Positions 42,522 to 55,137 of a stretch of DNA of 64,000 nt are shown one piece after another. This stretch comes from Arcuatula senhousia. Lineage: Eukaryota > Mollusca > Bivalvia > Mytilida > Mytilidae. The translations under genes and the position numbers were made by a program. The stretch is taken from NCBI GenBank assembly GCA_963971305.1, contig OZ020309.1:14563001-14627000 (forward strand), in the 5' to 3' direction. The stretch's first letter is position 1, and each line of letters starts with the position of its first letter. The notes beneath the pieces are model-generated. The model did not search any database and was not told where the DNA came from. It saw only the letters and a list, made by a program, of their open reading frames with translations.

Positions 42522-43524
42522 ACCATATAAACTTAATGTAATAAGAACATCAACTTTATTTGGTATTAAATTAGCGTTGCACATGATTTTTTTGTCACTG
42601 ATCATGGTAGCATGTTGACAAGGAAGCCTTAAATAGGATGTAATAGCATTTTAGTGTCCGAAATCGATTGCTCATATTTTAGTATTAAAGGCAACTCACT
42701 GCTGATGATGGGTATTTATAGTCGCGGCTAGGGTAAAGCCCCTCTGCGTCGACTATTTAAAGACTCGCTATGTGCCATGGGTCGTCCACTAAAATATATT
42801 GTCTTGCGGCGGTTGAGCCTACTTTGTCAAAGACAATTGCGTCCCTTTAGTGTGAATATGGACTGTTTATTTTAATTTTATAATGTATTTGTAACTAATT
42901 TATTATTTTGTGTTTGAATACTTTTATGTAATCATTTTCATTACGTTTTGGTAAAGTTTTCAGTAATGATTTACTATGTTTAAATTTGAATTTGTGACTA
43001 AATTGCAGTTTCATTTATAGTAGTTCACCTTTTCAATTGAAATATTTCTATTTGTCAAGTTCATTATTGTGAATGTGTATCTTTGCTTTTATCACAAAAG
43101 CCAGTGTCTTTTCAGACCTGACTCAAGTAGTCGGCTTCTTCAAGCAGACAGACTATGCACAGTATATCACATACAGTCATGGGTGTTTTTACTCTCATTT
43201 CGTTCAAAATTCATGTTTTCTAAATCATTTTCACGTTTCATGTTCTTTTAAAGTTTTTAACATGTCATGTGTTTCTTGTAACTTGTCAAATTAAATGTGA
43301 ATATTGTGCACAATAAATATTTTATTTTATCGTATCATTCATTTCTGCCACATGCCACATGAAGGATTAGAGACTCAGGATCCAGTGATCGAACTCTTAT
43401 ATTTCTTAACAGGCTTTGGAGTTATGTGCTGTTTATGCATACCCAGTGAAACAAGATAAAAATGAATTCTACTATACAAAATAGCAGAACAGCATATTCT
43501 CCAAAATACCCTCCTGTTACAATT

Positions 43525-43542
43525 TGGTGGCAGCGGTGGGAT
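43525..43542 (+). promoter_or_regulatory. primer-binding site, tRNA-Leu type
   Basis: TGGTGGCAGCGGTGGGAT, three bases after the LTR end; complementary over 18 nt to the 3' end of animal tRNA-Leu (AAG/TAG), ...ATCCCACCGCTGCCA plus CCA. Confidence 0.85.
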
Positions 43543-44378
43543 CCTGAGGAGAAACTTCTATTCCTTCATAGGACAGTTTTTAAGTTAATTTTATGTTAAA
43601 TTTATTGTATTTTAAAAGTGATATTTTACATCACTGAAGATTTTGACAGCGTTCCTATACGAGCACTGATTTTATTTATATACATGTACTTGTAATATCT
43701 ATGCAAATTGAGTTGGCATGTTATACAAATGAATTATATTTTCAGTTTTTGATAAACAGAAACTGAATTTCATACAGAGTAAATGTATGTATTGAATATA
43801 CTTTAGATAATGAGAGAAAATATCTAGAAAGAGGAATTTGAATGATTTAGAAAATATGGTTTGATAATGACTATGTTGTCAATAAAACACTGCAATATTA
43901 TATAGCTAGAGATAGAAATGTTAATCGGCAGGAATTACATAATGATAATTTCTATGTAATCTCCTTTAGACCCGTAGAAAGGGCTGTCATTTTTCATTAT
44001 CTTATTTTAAGCTTTTTGCTTCATTACTTAAGTTTACGTTGATATGATCTTGATTGCGGACATGATTGGTCCGACACAATTTCATGAACGTGTTTAAATT
44101 GAGGCATTGTAAATAGCCTTTGTTCATGTTATTGCTTGGGGTCTGTTTAAAAGACTGGTCGTATTGAGATTGTTTTATTTCAATGTGAATATCTCATAGA
44201 CACACACAGAAATACACACACTTTTAGCAGTTCCACATTAATAGCTCCTCATTTAACTGGGTTCAGTTGATCTGATTAACTTTTAATCTCTTGTACAATT
44301 TTTCAGAGCTTCATTTCAGTCCGGCGATGGTTTAGCCTAATCAGACGAGTGGCATTTTGAAATGGACTGGCCAGCATT

Positions 44379-44519
44379 TCCCCGAGGTTAGCCCGCTCCG
44401 GCACCAACACTTTTGAGTTGGAGAATACATCAAAGCTTTAAATTATCCGTCTAAATTTCAAAATTGTCTAAATCCTAAGGTTCTTCCTACCCCAGACATA
44501 GGTTGAATATCTTAGTAAT
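44379..44519 (+). mobile_element. retrozyme fragment without ribozyme
   Basis: About 140 bp matching the part of the 358-bp unit upstream of the hammerhead (CCCCGAGGTTAGCCCGCTCC onward). It stops before the ribozyme core and abuts the truncated 3' LTR at 44520. Confidence 0.85.
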
Positions 44520-44917
44520 TAAGTAGTCGGCTTCTTCAAGCAGACAGACCATGCACAGTATATCACATACAGTCATGGATGTTTTTACTCTCATTTCGTT
44601 CAAAATTCATGTTTTCTAAATCATTTTCACGTTTCATGTTCTTTTAAAGTTTTTAACATGTCATGTGTTTCTTGTAACTTGTCAAATTAAATGTGAATAT
44701 TGTGCACAATAAATATTTTATTTTATCGTATCATTCATTTCTGCCACATGCCACATGAAGGATTAGAGACTCAGGATCCAGTGATCGAACTCTTATATTT
44801 CTTAACAGGCTTTGGAGTTATGTGCTGTTTATGCATACCCAGTGAAACAAGATAAAAATGAATTCTACTATACAAAATAGCAGAACAGCATATTCTCCAA
44901 AATACCCTCCTGTTACA

Positions 44918-45119
44918 GTCTATTACATGTATGTACCTGCGTTTTCCATTCTTTTGGAAAAAACTTTTTAATCAGCTGTATTAATCATTATTTGAGTTGT
45001 TCATATGAAATAGATGTATAAAGTGTGGAATGCTGTTACAAGATGAAACTGGTTTAGGGTTAAGAATTTCCTTCAGTTTTTCGAATTCTTTAGGGTCCAC
45101 ATTTGATTGACACCATTTC
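44918..45119. other. unannotated sequence
   Basis: No gene seen. Confidence 0.4.
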
Positions 45120-45760
45120 TATAACTAGATGGAGCCTTCCCCGGAAGGCATATGTCGGCTGCATATCTATGTTTATTAGCCAAAGAGGAAGTAGTTAATT
45201 TTCGGGCATAAAATTGCCTTACACCTTATAGTACTACGCAATGAAGCTACATACCAAATATCAAGAGGCTGTGGCATGTAGTTGACTGGAAAACTGCGAC
45301 CAAAATTTGGCATCAATGTCCATTATATATAAAACATTAAGTATTCGTCAAACAGGAAGTAGTTATTTTTTCGGCAAAAATTGCTTTACACCTTATAGTA
45401 CTATGTGATGAAGCTACATACCAAATATCAAGAGGCTGTGGCATGTGAGTTGCCTGGAAAACTGCGACGAAAATTTTGCACCTATGTCCATTATATATAA
45501 AACGTTAAGTATTCGTCAAACAGGAAGTAGTTATTTTTCCGGCATAAAATCGCTTTACACCTTATAGTACTATGCGATAAAGCTACATACCAAATATCAT
45601 GAGGCTGTGGCATGTAGTTTCCTGGAAAACTGCGACGGAAATTTTTGTGACGCCGCAGGACGCAGGACGAAGGACGACGCAGGACGACGACGCAAGACGA
45701 CGGATAGTGCCAAAGCAACCCCTATATGTCGCTTCTGCAACACGTTTCAGGCGACATAAT
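45120..45760. mobile_element. tandem-repeat element, three ~168-bp units
   Basis: ACCTTATAGTACTA...GAGGCTGTGG recurs near 45225, 45392 and 45561; a GCAGGACGACGACGCAGG-type tract follows at 45650-45710. Non-autonomous, no coding potential. Confidence 0.7.
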
Positions 45761-46530
45761 AACAGCAATCGAAATATTTCTTGGGACCAGATTTAATTGC
45801 CGTCAGTATTGAAGTAAACAGAAACGAAAGAGGTTTAATGGTACATTTGGATGACCCCGCAATGAAAATCATGCCAGTAAACTTTTGCTTGCGATTGTTT
45901 TATGGGTGGCAAATGTAGAGTTTTTGTACCGTTTATCAATGCAGGCTGAAAATGAAAGACAACTGCACTTTCTGTTATGTTTTTAATAGTCATCCATCAC
46001 AACCATGATAGCTATGTACAAAATAAATAGCGCATTACAACCAGTGTGACTAGACAAAAATATCTAACATACAAAATTCTCCAAAAAGTTCTTAATAAAG
46101 CAAATTTCTACTGCATAATTAATTTCACATACATGTATATGAATATAACAAAAATAAAATGATAATGAAGCATATATGGCTAAAAAGTAATACAAGAATA
46201 TTTCTTGATGACCACTTGATGCTCATAATTCTAAAATTTTCACACTTGTTAATTCATGTCATGAATGGATGTATTGCTTTACACAACTGTACAAATTTCC
46301 ACAGAATTTCAGAATTGAATCAGCAAAAATCTTACCTACAACAAAGTTGCCTGAACACAAATAATAAGCAGTATGTAGTATTTTCCTAATGTTGTTTCTA
46401 AAACCTATGTGTCATTTTAATTTCTATTGAAATAGTCTCAACTAAATACTTAATTAAAAATGTGAAAAATGATTTTTAATATTACATTCAAAATGAAATA
46501 CTAGTAAGATATTAATTTTTCTTTACTCAT
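45761..46530. other. unannotated sequence
   Basis: No gene or repeat recognised. Confidence 0.45.
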
Positions 46531-47344
46531 TGGTTCTTTAACTTGCATCTTAAACTTGTCACCATTTTTTTTATATAACAAGAACAAAATGGTGTCTGGC
46601 CTTGCATCACACGGCAAAATGTTAAAACCTGTACATTATGGACAGTCAATAGTTCATTACACTGGCATACTATTGTGGACTGACAAATCATGCCCCATCT
46701 CATAACATCTGGACGGATGGACAAAAAGGTGGGGTCAAGAAGAAATTCGTCCTCCATTTTGTATCCAATATGACATTTTTTTTTCAAAATCGGACCATAA
46801 ATAAAAAAAAGTTGCATTTTAGCCCCCTTTGGGCTCCTCGTATCTCAACAAACCTCCTAAATCAGGAAAATCAATCATTTTATGGTAAAGAACATAAATA
46901 TAAAATTTCATAGCAATTAGTCAACCAGAACTTATGTTATTGATGAAAAAAAGGTTTCATTCTTAGCCACTTTTGGACCCCTTATTTCTAAACAAAAAAA
47001 GAGGGGACACCCAAAATCAATCCAGTTTATTCTTTTATGGTAGTTGATGTGGCACATGTCAGTAAGAAGGAATGGACTTTAACCATTCTTCTATATGTGG
47101 TTATTCATGCGGAAAATACAGGTCAAAGCCAGCATCCGAAGCATGCATTGTGCTTACCTACCACTAGGTATCACTAGATGCACCTACCATACCAATATAA
47201 TTGATGTGGAATTTGTCAGTAAGTGGGAATTTGAAAATATTGGAATTTGGAACAGACAAACGGACGGATGGACCAACGGACCCAAACACTATATGCCCCT
47301 CTACTTTTGTAGATGGGGCACCCTCTACTTTCGTAGATGGGGCA
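46531..47344. repeat. interspersed repeat related to 61.4 and 63.1 kb
   Basis: 46730-47000 resembles the units at 61440-61980, and 47050-47340 resembles the units at 63060-63665. It ends with a CAAACGGACGGATGG tract and a repeated TCTACTTTYGTAGATGGGG (47300-47343). Confidence 0.65.
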
Positions 47345-48260
47345 TACAAACATCATTTTAGGGGCCATTACCCCTGTAAGGGGTCATCTGATAACTTCAA
47401 TCCTATGGAGACTTTTGTAGAGTTTTATGAGCTGAACATCTAAGCAAGCAACAGCTTCTCTCTATCTGCTAAGTTTTCATTCCAAGGACAAAGTCATGAA
47501 AAAAAGTTATTTAATGGGATGTAACCCCTATATGGGGTCATCTGACAACTTCGACCCTATGGAGACTATTGTAGAGCTAAATAAGCTGATCATTTAAGAA
47601 AGCAACAACTTTTCTCTACATTTTTTGGGTATCTGTTATAGTTTTCATTCTTTAAGCCAAAAACATGAAAAAAATGTTATTTTTCACCTTTAAGGGCCGT
47701 AACTCCTATAAGGGGTCATCTGACAACTTCGACTCTATGGAGACTTTTGTAGAGCTTTTGATGCTGAAGCAGCTAATGCTCACTAGTGATACTCCCTCTC
47801 TCCAAACTATGCCATGCATACAAGTTTAAATACTCGGTAAACAGGAAGTAATGACCTAGGAACATAAAATCGTTATACACCATGTAGTTGACCTAGGAAC
47901 ATTAAATTGCTTTACACCATATGGGACTATAGGATAAAGCTATATGCAAAATATCAGACCTCTATCTCTTGTAGTTACTGAGAAAACTTTGAAGAAAATT
48001 TTGCATTCATGTTCACTATGTGCAAAAATCAAAGTATTTTGTAAACAAGAAGTAGTTGACCTAGGAGGATGAAATCAGTATACACCATGTGGTACTATAG
48101 GAGAAAGTTATACACAAAATATCAGACCTCTGTGTCATGTAGTTGCTGAGAAAACTGTGACAAAAATTATGTTACGGACGGACTGACAAATGAATGGACG
48201 AACAGACCGACGGACAAGGGTAGAACAGTATATGCTCGCTTCTTCGAAGCGGGGGTATAA
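47345..48260. mobile_element. tandem-repeat element, two modules
   Basis: 47345-47790 holds about three units related to the 23.6-kb element (GGGGTCATCTGACAACTTCG). 47820-48170 holds two units of another type. An ACGGACGGACTGAC tract (48174-48225) and the hairpin GCTTCTTCGAAGC followed by GGGGGTATAA close it. Confidence 0.65.
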
Positions 48261-48441
48261 TTAAGAAATTATTTTTTTAGGATTAAGATTTAAATCAATT
48301 AATTTTGTAAAATAAATATAGAATTATTTGGAATCATGAGAGCAAGCGATAGCTGTAACCAATTCAAGGTCATTCGGCAACCAGTATTTCGTATTTGAGC
48401 AGAGTTATGTAACTTGATTATGACCGATATAGTTGGATATG

Positions 48442-49945
48442 AAATGGGGTCATGGTCACATGGGATGGTGAAAGTTGCATAGACCATAACCTCCACTGTC
48501 TGTAAACCAAATATCAGATGCCTAGTTATAATACTTTTACAAGCAATACATTGTCCACAAAAGTCTTCGAAATAGTTTACAGGCTGAAACTAGAGGCTCC
48601 CAGGAGCCTGAATCGCTCACCTGATCTCTTATATGCTAAAGCCTCTTAGTTAGTGTGCAACATGGTCTACATGTACTTGGTAAGTAACATTAAAGAAACT
48701 AGTTAGGATAGAAAACACTTTTAAGATCAAGAATACAAAGTTACAAAGCTTTCCATTTGAAAAAAAAATCCAAACAAGTCAAAATTGATTGAAAATACTT
48801 AAAGGGAGATAACTCTTAAAAGGATGATCTGACAATTTTGAACGTGAAATCAGATTTGTAGATCTTAATAAGCTGAACAATTTTGCAACTATTCCTCTAG
48901 CTCTTATGGCTTTCAAGATATAGTCCAAAAACTGTGAAAAAGGTCAATTTTGACGATTAAATAGGGAAATAATTTCTATAAAGAATCGTCCCACAACTTT
49001 GACACAATAGAGAGTTTTGTAGAGCTTTTGATGCTGAAGTAGGAAGGTTGCTTTGGATTTTCTCTATCCCTTATACTTTTTGAGCTAGAAGCTAAAAACT
49101 ATTGTCTGACCCCCCTTTTCTATGTTTAGTAACGGCAGCCATGTTGGTTGGTTGACGTTCACAAATTTCACAAACTTGGTAGAGGACATCCTAGAGATCA
49201 AGTGTACAAAGTTTAAAAGCAATCCCATCAGTGGTTTCAGAGAAGAAGATTTTTTAAAAATCAGTTAAAATTGATATAAAAATGAGTTAAAGGGGGATAA
49301 CTCTAAAACGATTGATCTGACAATTTTGACCCTGAAATCATTTTTGTAGATCTCAATAAGCTGAACAACTTTGCAATGCTAACTTTTCCTCTAGCACTTA
49401 CAGTTTTCAAGATAAAGTCAAAAACTGTGAAAATGGTCAATTTTGACAATTAAGGGAAATAACCCCCATAAAAAGTAGTCCCACAACTTTGGCTCAATGG
49501 TGAATGTAGTAGAGCTTTTGATGCTGAAGAAGGAGGGTTGCTTCGGATTTTCTCTATCTCTTATACTTTTTGAGCTATCACTAAAAACTATGGTCTGACC
49601 CCCCCTGTTCTATTTTTAGTAACAGCGGCCATGTTGGTTGGTCAACGTTCACAAATTTCACAAACTTGGTAGAGGACATCCTAAAGATCAAGTGTACAAA
49701 GTTTCAAAGCAATCCCATCAGAAGAAGATGTTTGAGCAAATGATGACAATAGCTTAGTTACATGACCCTTCAAGTCAGGTGAGCTAAAAATACCTAAGTT
49801 CACAGAGTCACTGGAGCATAAAAATGGGGTCAGGGTCGCATGTCATGGTGACAGTTGTGTGGACCTTAATCTCAACTGTCTGTATACTCTATATCAGATG
49901 CCTTGCTATTATACTTTTCAAGCAATTCATTTTCCAAAAAAGTTT
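48442..49945. repeat. diverged duplicated flanks around an insertion
   Basis: 48442-48560 and 49823-49945 are diverged copies of each other (ATGGGGTCAKGGTC...CTGTCTGTAWAC...ATATCAGATGCC), with the 48.6-kb element between them. Confidence 0.75.
48589..49784 (+). mobile_element. second member of the GGCTCCCAGGAGCC element family
   Basis: It begins AGAGGCTCCCAGGAGCC...GCTCACCTGATC and ends TCAGGTGAGC, as at 23626-24946, but its internal units differ (two units of about 430 bp, e.g. GGCCATGTTGGTTGGT in each). Relics of the terminal hairpins remain. Non-autonomous. Confidence 0.7.
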
Positions 49946-50930
49946 ACGCAGCAGTCAGAAACTAATACCTTTGTCTCAAATGAAAAATGAATCAATACCA
50001 TATTCTATGGATCGTACAATTCAGTTACATTTCAAAATATTCATTATCTTACATGTAATTTGAAAATAGAGCACAAGTACTACTTGAACCAAAGTAATGT
50101 CAGTCCTACATTTGCCACACAATTGATCACCATATTATTAGACTGAAAGAGGGCACACAATATATTTCAAATTATGAATACTGTTAATTGTGACTTTTTT
50201 TTCAGTTCCTGTTGTAATGCTAAAACAAGAGTAAATTCACAAAAGTATGTCTCGCATGCAGGCACCATCAGAATACCTAGTTATTTCACTGTACATTAAT
50301 TAATTTATTTATTGTTGAGAATGAAAACCAAACATTGAACTCACATTTCCCTAAATACCAATGAAAACTATCAAAGTAACTCAACAGGAAGATCAAGATC
50401 AAGGTTGAAAGATGAGAATGCTTTGTTACAGTTTAACACGGAGTAATAAGCATATTAAGTTTCATACACCAATACTTTGGTTCTTGCTCATAAATCATTT
50501 ACATTGCTTTGTTATGCATTGAAATGGTTTAAGTCAATCAACCGGAAAATCAATGTCATGAGCAAAAGATGGGGAGGAAACTTCTACTAGGCAAATGCAT
50601 GCCAAGTTTGATCAACCTAGGACTTACAGTTCTCGAGATATGGAGGTGTTCATAAAACTTTAACATTGCTAATATATGTATTGAATATTGTCAGTCACAC
50701 AACCTGAAAATCAAGGTCAAGGTAAAAAGATAGGGATGCAACTGTTTTAAGCAACTACTGGGGCATATGCATATTAAATATATAAATGGAGGTGCTCATA
50801 AGACTTTAACATTGAAAGTTAACACTGCTGCTACCACCGCCGGTAAAGTAACACCTATGTCTTGCTCCGCTTGGCAGCCAGGCAAGACAAAAATCATATG
50901 TTAACTAGGAAAAACTGTTTTAGCCCACTA
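49946..50930. other. repeat-derived sequence, no gene
   Basis: 50380-50820 holds about three diverged units (CAACCKGAAAATCAA). Otherwise nothing recognised. Confidence 0.45.
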
Positions 50931-50959
50931 AAACTGATGTCTCCCCTTCCTTGAATAAC

Positions 50960-52466
50960 ACAAGTTCAATCTTGAGGTCAAAAGGTCAAAGTCACAATGA
51001 CACACATTGTACAACATTTTTTTAATAATGATACATCTACATAATTCTAAAGTCCTATGTCAAAGGATAAAAAAAGTTAAGGCTTGGAAGGCTTTGCATT
51101 TCAAATTAGCATTTATTTGACATTGAAGTCACAGGTCAAGGTCATTTAGGTTGTTGACACATTATTCACATAATGACACATTAAAATGTGAAAATTCAAA
51201 GCCTTTTGAATAGGATTAAAATATCTATGGCCCAGACATGTTTATGTGTAAAAATAGCATAAATTTGATCTTGAGGTCAAAGTCATATGAAGGTCATTGT
51301 GGTACACGACACATTGTCTCATGGCGAAACATCCACATGCTAAATATCAAAGGATAAAAAGATGTGACCAGGACACACTTTGCACATGAAATTAGCATTA
51401 ATTTGACCTTGAGGTCAAGGTCATTCTGGTACAGGACACATCTTCAGATGGTGATACATCAACATACCAAATATCAGAGCCCTATGTCAAAGAACAAAAA
51501 AGTAATGGCCTGGAACACATTGAATGTAAAAAAGCATTAATTTGACCTTGAGGTCAAAGGTCAAGGTCATGTGAAGGTCATTCTGGTATGCAACACATTG
51601 TATCATGGCAAAACATCCATTTGCCAAATATCAAAGGATAAAAAGTTATGTCTAGGACACACTTTGCATGTAAAATTAGCTTTAATTTGACCTTGAGGTC
51701 AAAGGTCAAGGTCATATGAAGGTCATTCTGGTACGCAACACATTATCTTATGGTAATACATCAACATGTCAAATATTAAAGCCCTATGCCAAAGAACAAA
51801 AAAGTTATGGCACAGACACACTTTCCATGTAGAATAAGCATTAATTTAACCTTGAGGTCAAAGGACAAGGTCATATGAAGGTTATTCTGGTACACGACAC
51901 ATTATCTTATGGTAATACATCAACATGTCAAATATTAAAGCCCTATGCCAAAGAACAAAAAAGTTATGGCACAGACACACTTTCCATGTAAAATAAGCAT
52001 TGATTTAACCTTGGGGTCAAAGGACAAGGTCAAATGAAGGTCATTCTGGTAGGCGACACATAATCTCATGGTTATACATCAACATGTCAAATATTAAACC
52101 CTATGCCAAAGAACAAAAAAAGTTATGACACAGACAAACTTTCCACGTAAAATAAGCATTAATTTAACCTTGAGGTCAAAGGACAAGGTCATATGAAGGT
52201 CATTCCGGTAGGGGACACATCGTCTCATGGTGATACATCCACATGCCAAATATCAAAGCCTTATGTCAAAGAACAAAAAAGTTATGGCCCGGAACACTTT
52301 GGATGTAAAATTAGCATTAATTTGACCTTCAGGTCAAAGGTCAAGGTCATATGAAGGTCATTCTGTTACGCGACACATCGTCTCATGTTGATACATCCAC
52401 ATGCCAAATATCAAAGCCCTATCTCAAAGGATAAAAAAGTTATGGCCCGGACACGCTTTGTATGAG
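50960..52466 (+). repeat. tandem array with AGGTCA half-sites, ~10 units
   Basis: Units of about 140-165 bp. Each contains a cluster of the form TGACCTTGAGGTCAAAGGTC or a decayed version, near 50977, 51125, 51272, 51410, 51551, 51696, 51855, 52015, 52170 and 52331. Three units keep the perfect AGGTCAAAGGTCA (51551, 51696, 52331) directly overlapping TCAAGGTCA. No coding potential. Confidence 0.85.
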
Positions 52467-52498
52467 AAGAAGAAGAAGAAGAAGAAGAAGAAGAAGAA
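52465..52498. repeat. (GAA)n microsatellite
   Basis: About ten uninterrupted GAA triplets. Confidence 0.95.
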
Positions 52499-52499
52499 T

Positions 52500-53110
52500 T
52501 AAAATTTACGTTTCCCGAAACGTGGGATGTCCCCTCCCGTTCTCATATAATGTCTGTCCTCTTCAACAGAATTCCGACAATGCACTGTGAGTCGCCATCA
52601 CCCATATACCCTGTATACCAAGTTTCGTTGAAATCGGACAATGTTTACATTTTTCGCCATTTTCGGCGGCCATCTTGAAAATGGCGACCAATACGGAAAT
52701 TCCGACAATGCGCCGTTAGTCGCCATCACCCATATACCCTGCATACCAAGTTTCGTTGAAATCGGACAATGTTTACACTTTTCAGCGTTTTTCTGCCATT
52801 TTTCAAAATGGCCGCCACTCGCGAATTTTTTTTTTGGCCAAAAAGTTTCCAATTATGTTCCTGAACATGTAAATTAAGTTTCGTTGAATTTCATCGAGTG
52901 GTTTCCAAGAAAATGAAGGTAATAGTTTTTCAGTTTTTGGCGGCCATCTTGGAAATGGCGGCCATTTTGAAATTATAAACCGCAAAAAACACCGTAGGAC
53001 CATGGGACCTATCACCCCTCCAAGTTTCATATCGATCGGTCAAACCGTTTCCGAGGAGATAGCCGGACAAGTTCGTGCATCAGGTTGACGGAAGAAAAAG
53101 AAAAAAGTAT
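52500..53110. repeat. repeat rich in CCATTTT/CCATCTT motifs
   Basis: Two units beginning TTCCGACAATGC (about 52570 and 52699) share CACCCATATACCCTG and AAGTTTCGTTGAAATCGG. GGCGGCCATCTTG and AAAATGGCGACC recur several times. The open frames on both strands are readings of this repeat. Confidence 0.65.
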
Positions 53111-53856
53111 AATAAGAAAAACAAGATATGATTGTGTTGGGATGCCAACACACAAAGTCTCCCAAACGATTAAAAAAGTAACAACTCCAAAATGAAGGCT
53201 TCCCTTTGTCCCAATGTTCGAGTGAGTGAGTGAGTGAGTTGGTGTTTTACGCCCGTGCAACGCTATCCCAATGTTCGAAGATCATCATGAAATTTTAATA
53301 TTTTTTAAAAATAATAAGTAAATAGAAAATAATGCAACAGGTATAGTTAAATTTTAAAATTTGCAAATGTTTTATATTTATTCAAGATATTTTGTAAACC
53401 AATAAATGAGAATAGTTCAACATTGCTGTAGAAAAAGGAATAGAGCTTTATTTTTTCCATTGTAAAAAGGACAAGTGTGAAAATAATAATTTTAAAACAT
53501 AAAGGGAGATAATACACCCATCTTCCTGAAGGTCAAGGGTCAATTGGTCCCTCCCTAACATAGTCCCTAAAAAAGTGAAATTAATGATGACAGGCAGGGT
53601 TTTAAACTTTCAAATTTGTTCCATTATAATAAGCTGAAATAACAATGTAAATATTTAGTTGAATGAATGCAACCTCATCATATCAGATATTTATGTCTCA
53701 TTTTAAAAAGTGTATGAATAATGTTTATTTTGCTGTGAAATGGTCTCACATGGAAAACAAAAAATGTATTGAAAATGCAATAAGACTTTCAGAAAATTGT
53801 AAACTATGATGACATTCCATTTACATGTTTTCTACCAATATAACTATTTTTGTGTT
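53111..53856. other. unannotated, includes (GAGT)n
   Basis: (GAGT)n at about 53218-53240 followed by GGTGTTTTACGCCC, the usual 3' end of a mollusc SINE/LINE tail. The rest is AT-rich without recognised features. Confidence 0.45.
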
Positions 53857-54147
53857 TTCCATTGAACTCGGAGCATCATGTTTAGCCCAGAAACCAATGT
53901 TCATCAGAATCGGTCAACATTCCCAAAAATTAGCCGATTTTTGTCGGCCATTTTGAAATAGGCGGCCATCTTGAAAAATTCGAAAGTTTTGTGCACACCT
54001 TCATAACATGAATAACTCATATACCAAGTATGGTTTTGATCCGAAAAACCATCTCCGAGAAACCGGTCGGACAAGTTCATTGTAAAAAAAATCTGAAAAA
54101 CCTGAGTAAAAACAATAAGTCTCCAAACTTCGTTTGGGAGACTTAAT
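53857..54147 (+). mobile_element. hairpin-ended element, copy A
   Basis: Nearly identical to 54724-55015. It ends with the hairpin AAGTCTCCAAACTTCGTTTGGGAGACTT and then AATAAT. Confidence 0.75.
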
Positions 54148-54723
54148 AATTACATACCGAAACTTTTTGCAGGCATTTTTTAACCGATCCTTCTGAAACT
54201 TGGTAAACATGTAGGACTAAGGCCAATGTAAAGAATTAATACCAAAAAGATCTGATTCACAAGTCATTAAGGGTTCTGGGGGGTACCAGAAAGGGGGACC
54301 GTAGGCCAAAATGCCATGGTTTCGCACACAAAACTCCTTATAGCTCTCAAACAGTAAATCCAATCTGTATAAACAATACCTATTATAAGATGCCTAACAT
54401 GTACTTGAACTCAATACGGTAATCGTTTCAATGTAAGAGGTCCATTGCCAAATTAAGGGGGTCCAAAGGAGGGGTGGGGTCACTTTGGAAAAAATTTCAA
54501 AACTGTATAACTCGAAAACCGTTGGTCAGATTTTTTCATGACTCACCCCTTTTTTGTAGCTTTTTTAATGCTGATTTCAAATATCAAATCAGATTTTTGA
54601 TAGGAGAACTTGATTTTTTTTCAGAATTTTTTTTAATTTTTTTATGTGATTTTTCAAGAATTCAAAAAAATACAAAAAAAAATTATGAAAAAAAAACTAT
54701 ACAAGATAGCAATTTTTGGTCTT
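54148..54723. other. unannotated sequence between hairpin elements
   Basis: Low-complexity A/T-rich stretches (54600-54700); no gene. Confidence 0.45.
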
Positions 54724-55137
54724 TTCCATTGAACTCGGAGCATCATGTTTAGCCCAGAAACCAATGTTCATCAGAATCGGTCAACATTCCCAAAAATTAG
54801 CCGATTTTTGTCTGCCATTTTGAAATAGGCGGCCATCTTGAAAAATTCGAAAGTTTTGTGCACACCTTCATAACATGAATAACTCATATACCAAGTATGG
54901 TTTTGATCCGAAAAACCATCTCCGAGAAACCGGTCGGACAAGTTCATTGTAAAAAAAATCTGAAAAACCTGAGTAAAAACAATAAGTCTCCAAACTTCGT
55001 TTGGGAGACTTAATAAGAAACGGAGTAAAAACAATATGTCCCCGACGACACTTCGTGGTCGGGGACATAATAAGAAGAAGAAGAACTGACACAAAAACAA
55101 TATGTCTCCCCCTTCTGGGAAGGGGAGACATAATAAA
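54724..55137 (+). mobile_element. hairpin-ended element, copy B, with two further hairpin ends
   Basis: After copy B (to 55015) two more hairpins of the same design follow: GTCCCCGACGACAC/GTGGTCGGGGAC (55038-55067) and GTCTCCCC/GGGGAGAC (55104-55130). Each is preceded by ACAATA and followed by ATAATAA. Confidence 0.75.

Larger units (their letters stand above)
42522..44917 (+). mobile_element. decayed LTR retrotransposon, tRNA-Leu primer site
   Basis: A ~398-bp direct repeat (43124-43521 and 44520-44917, offset 1,396) ends TGTTACA in both places. The left copy is followed by a primer site, so it is the 5' LTR; the right copy is a 3' LTR cut off at its left by a retrozyme fragment. The internal region is only about 0.85 kb and codes for nothing. 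The start of the 5' LTR is not resolved (anywhere from about 42520 to 42890). Confidence 0.75.
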
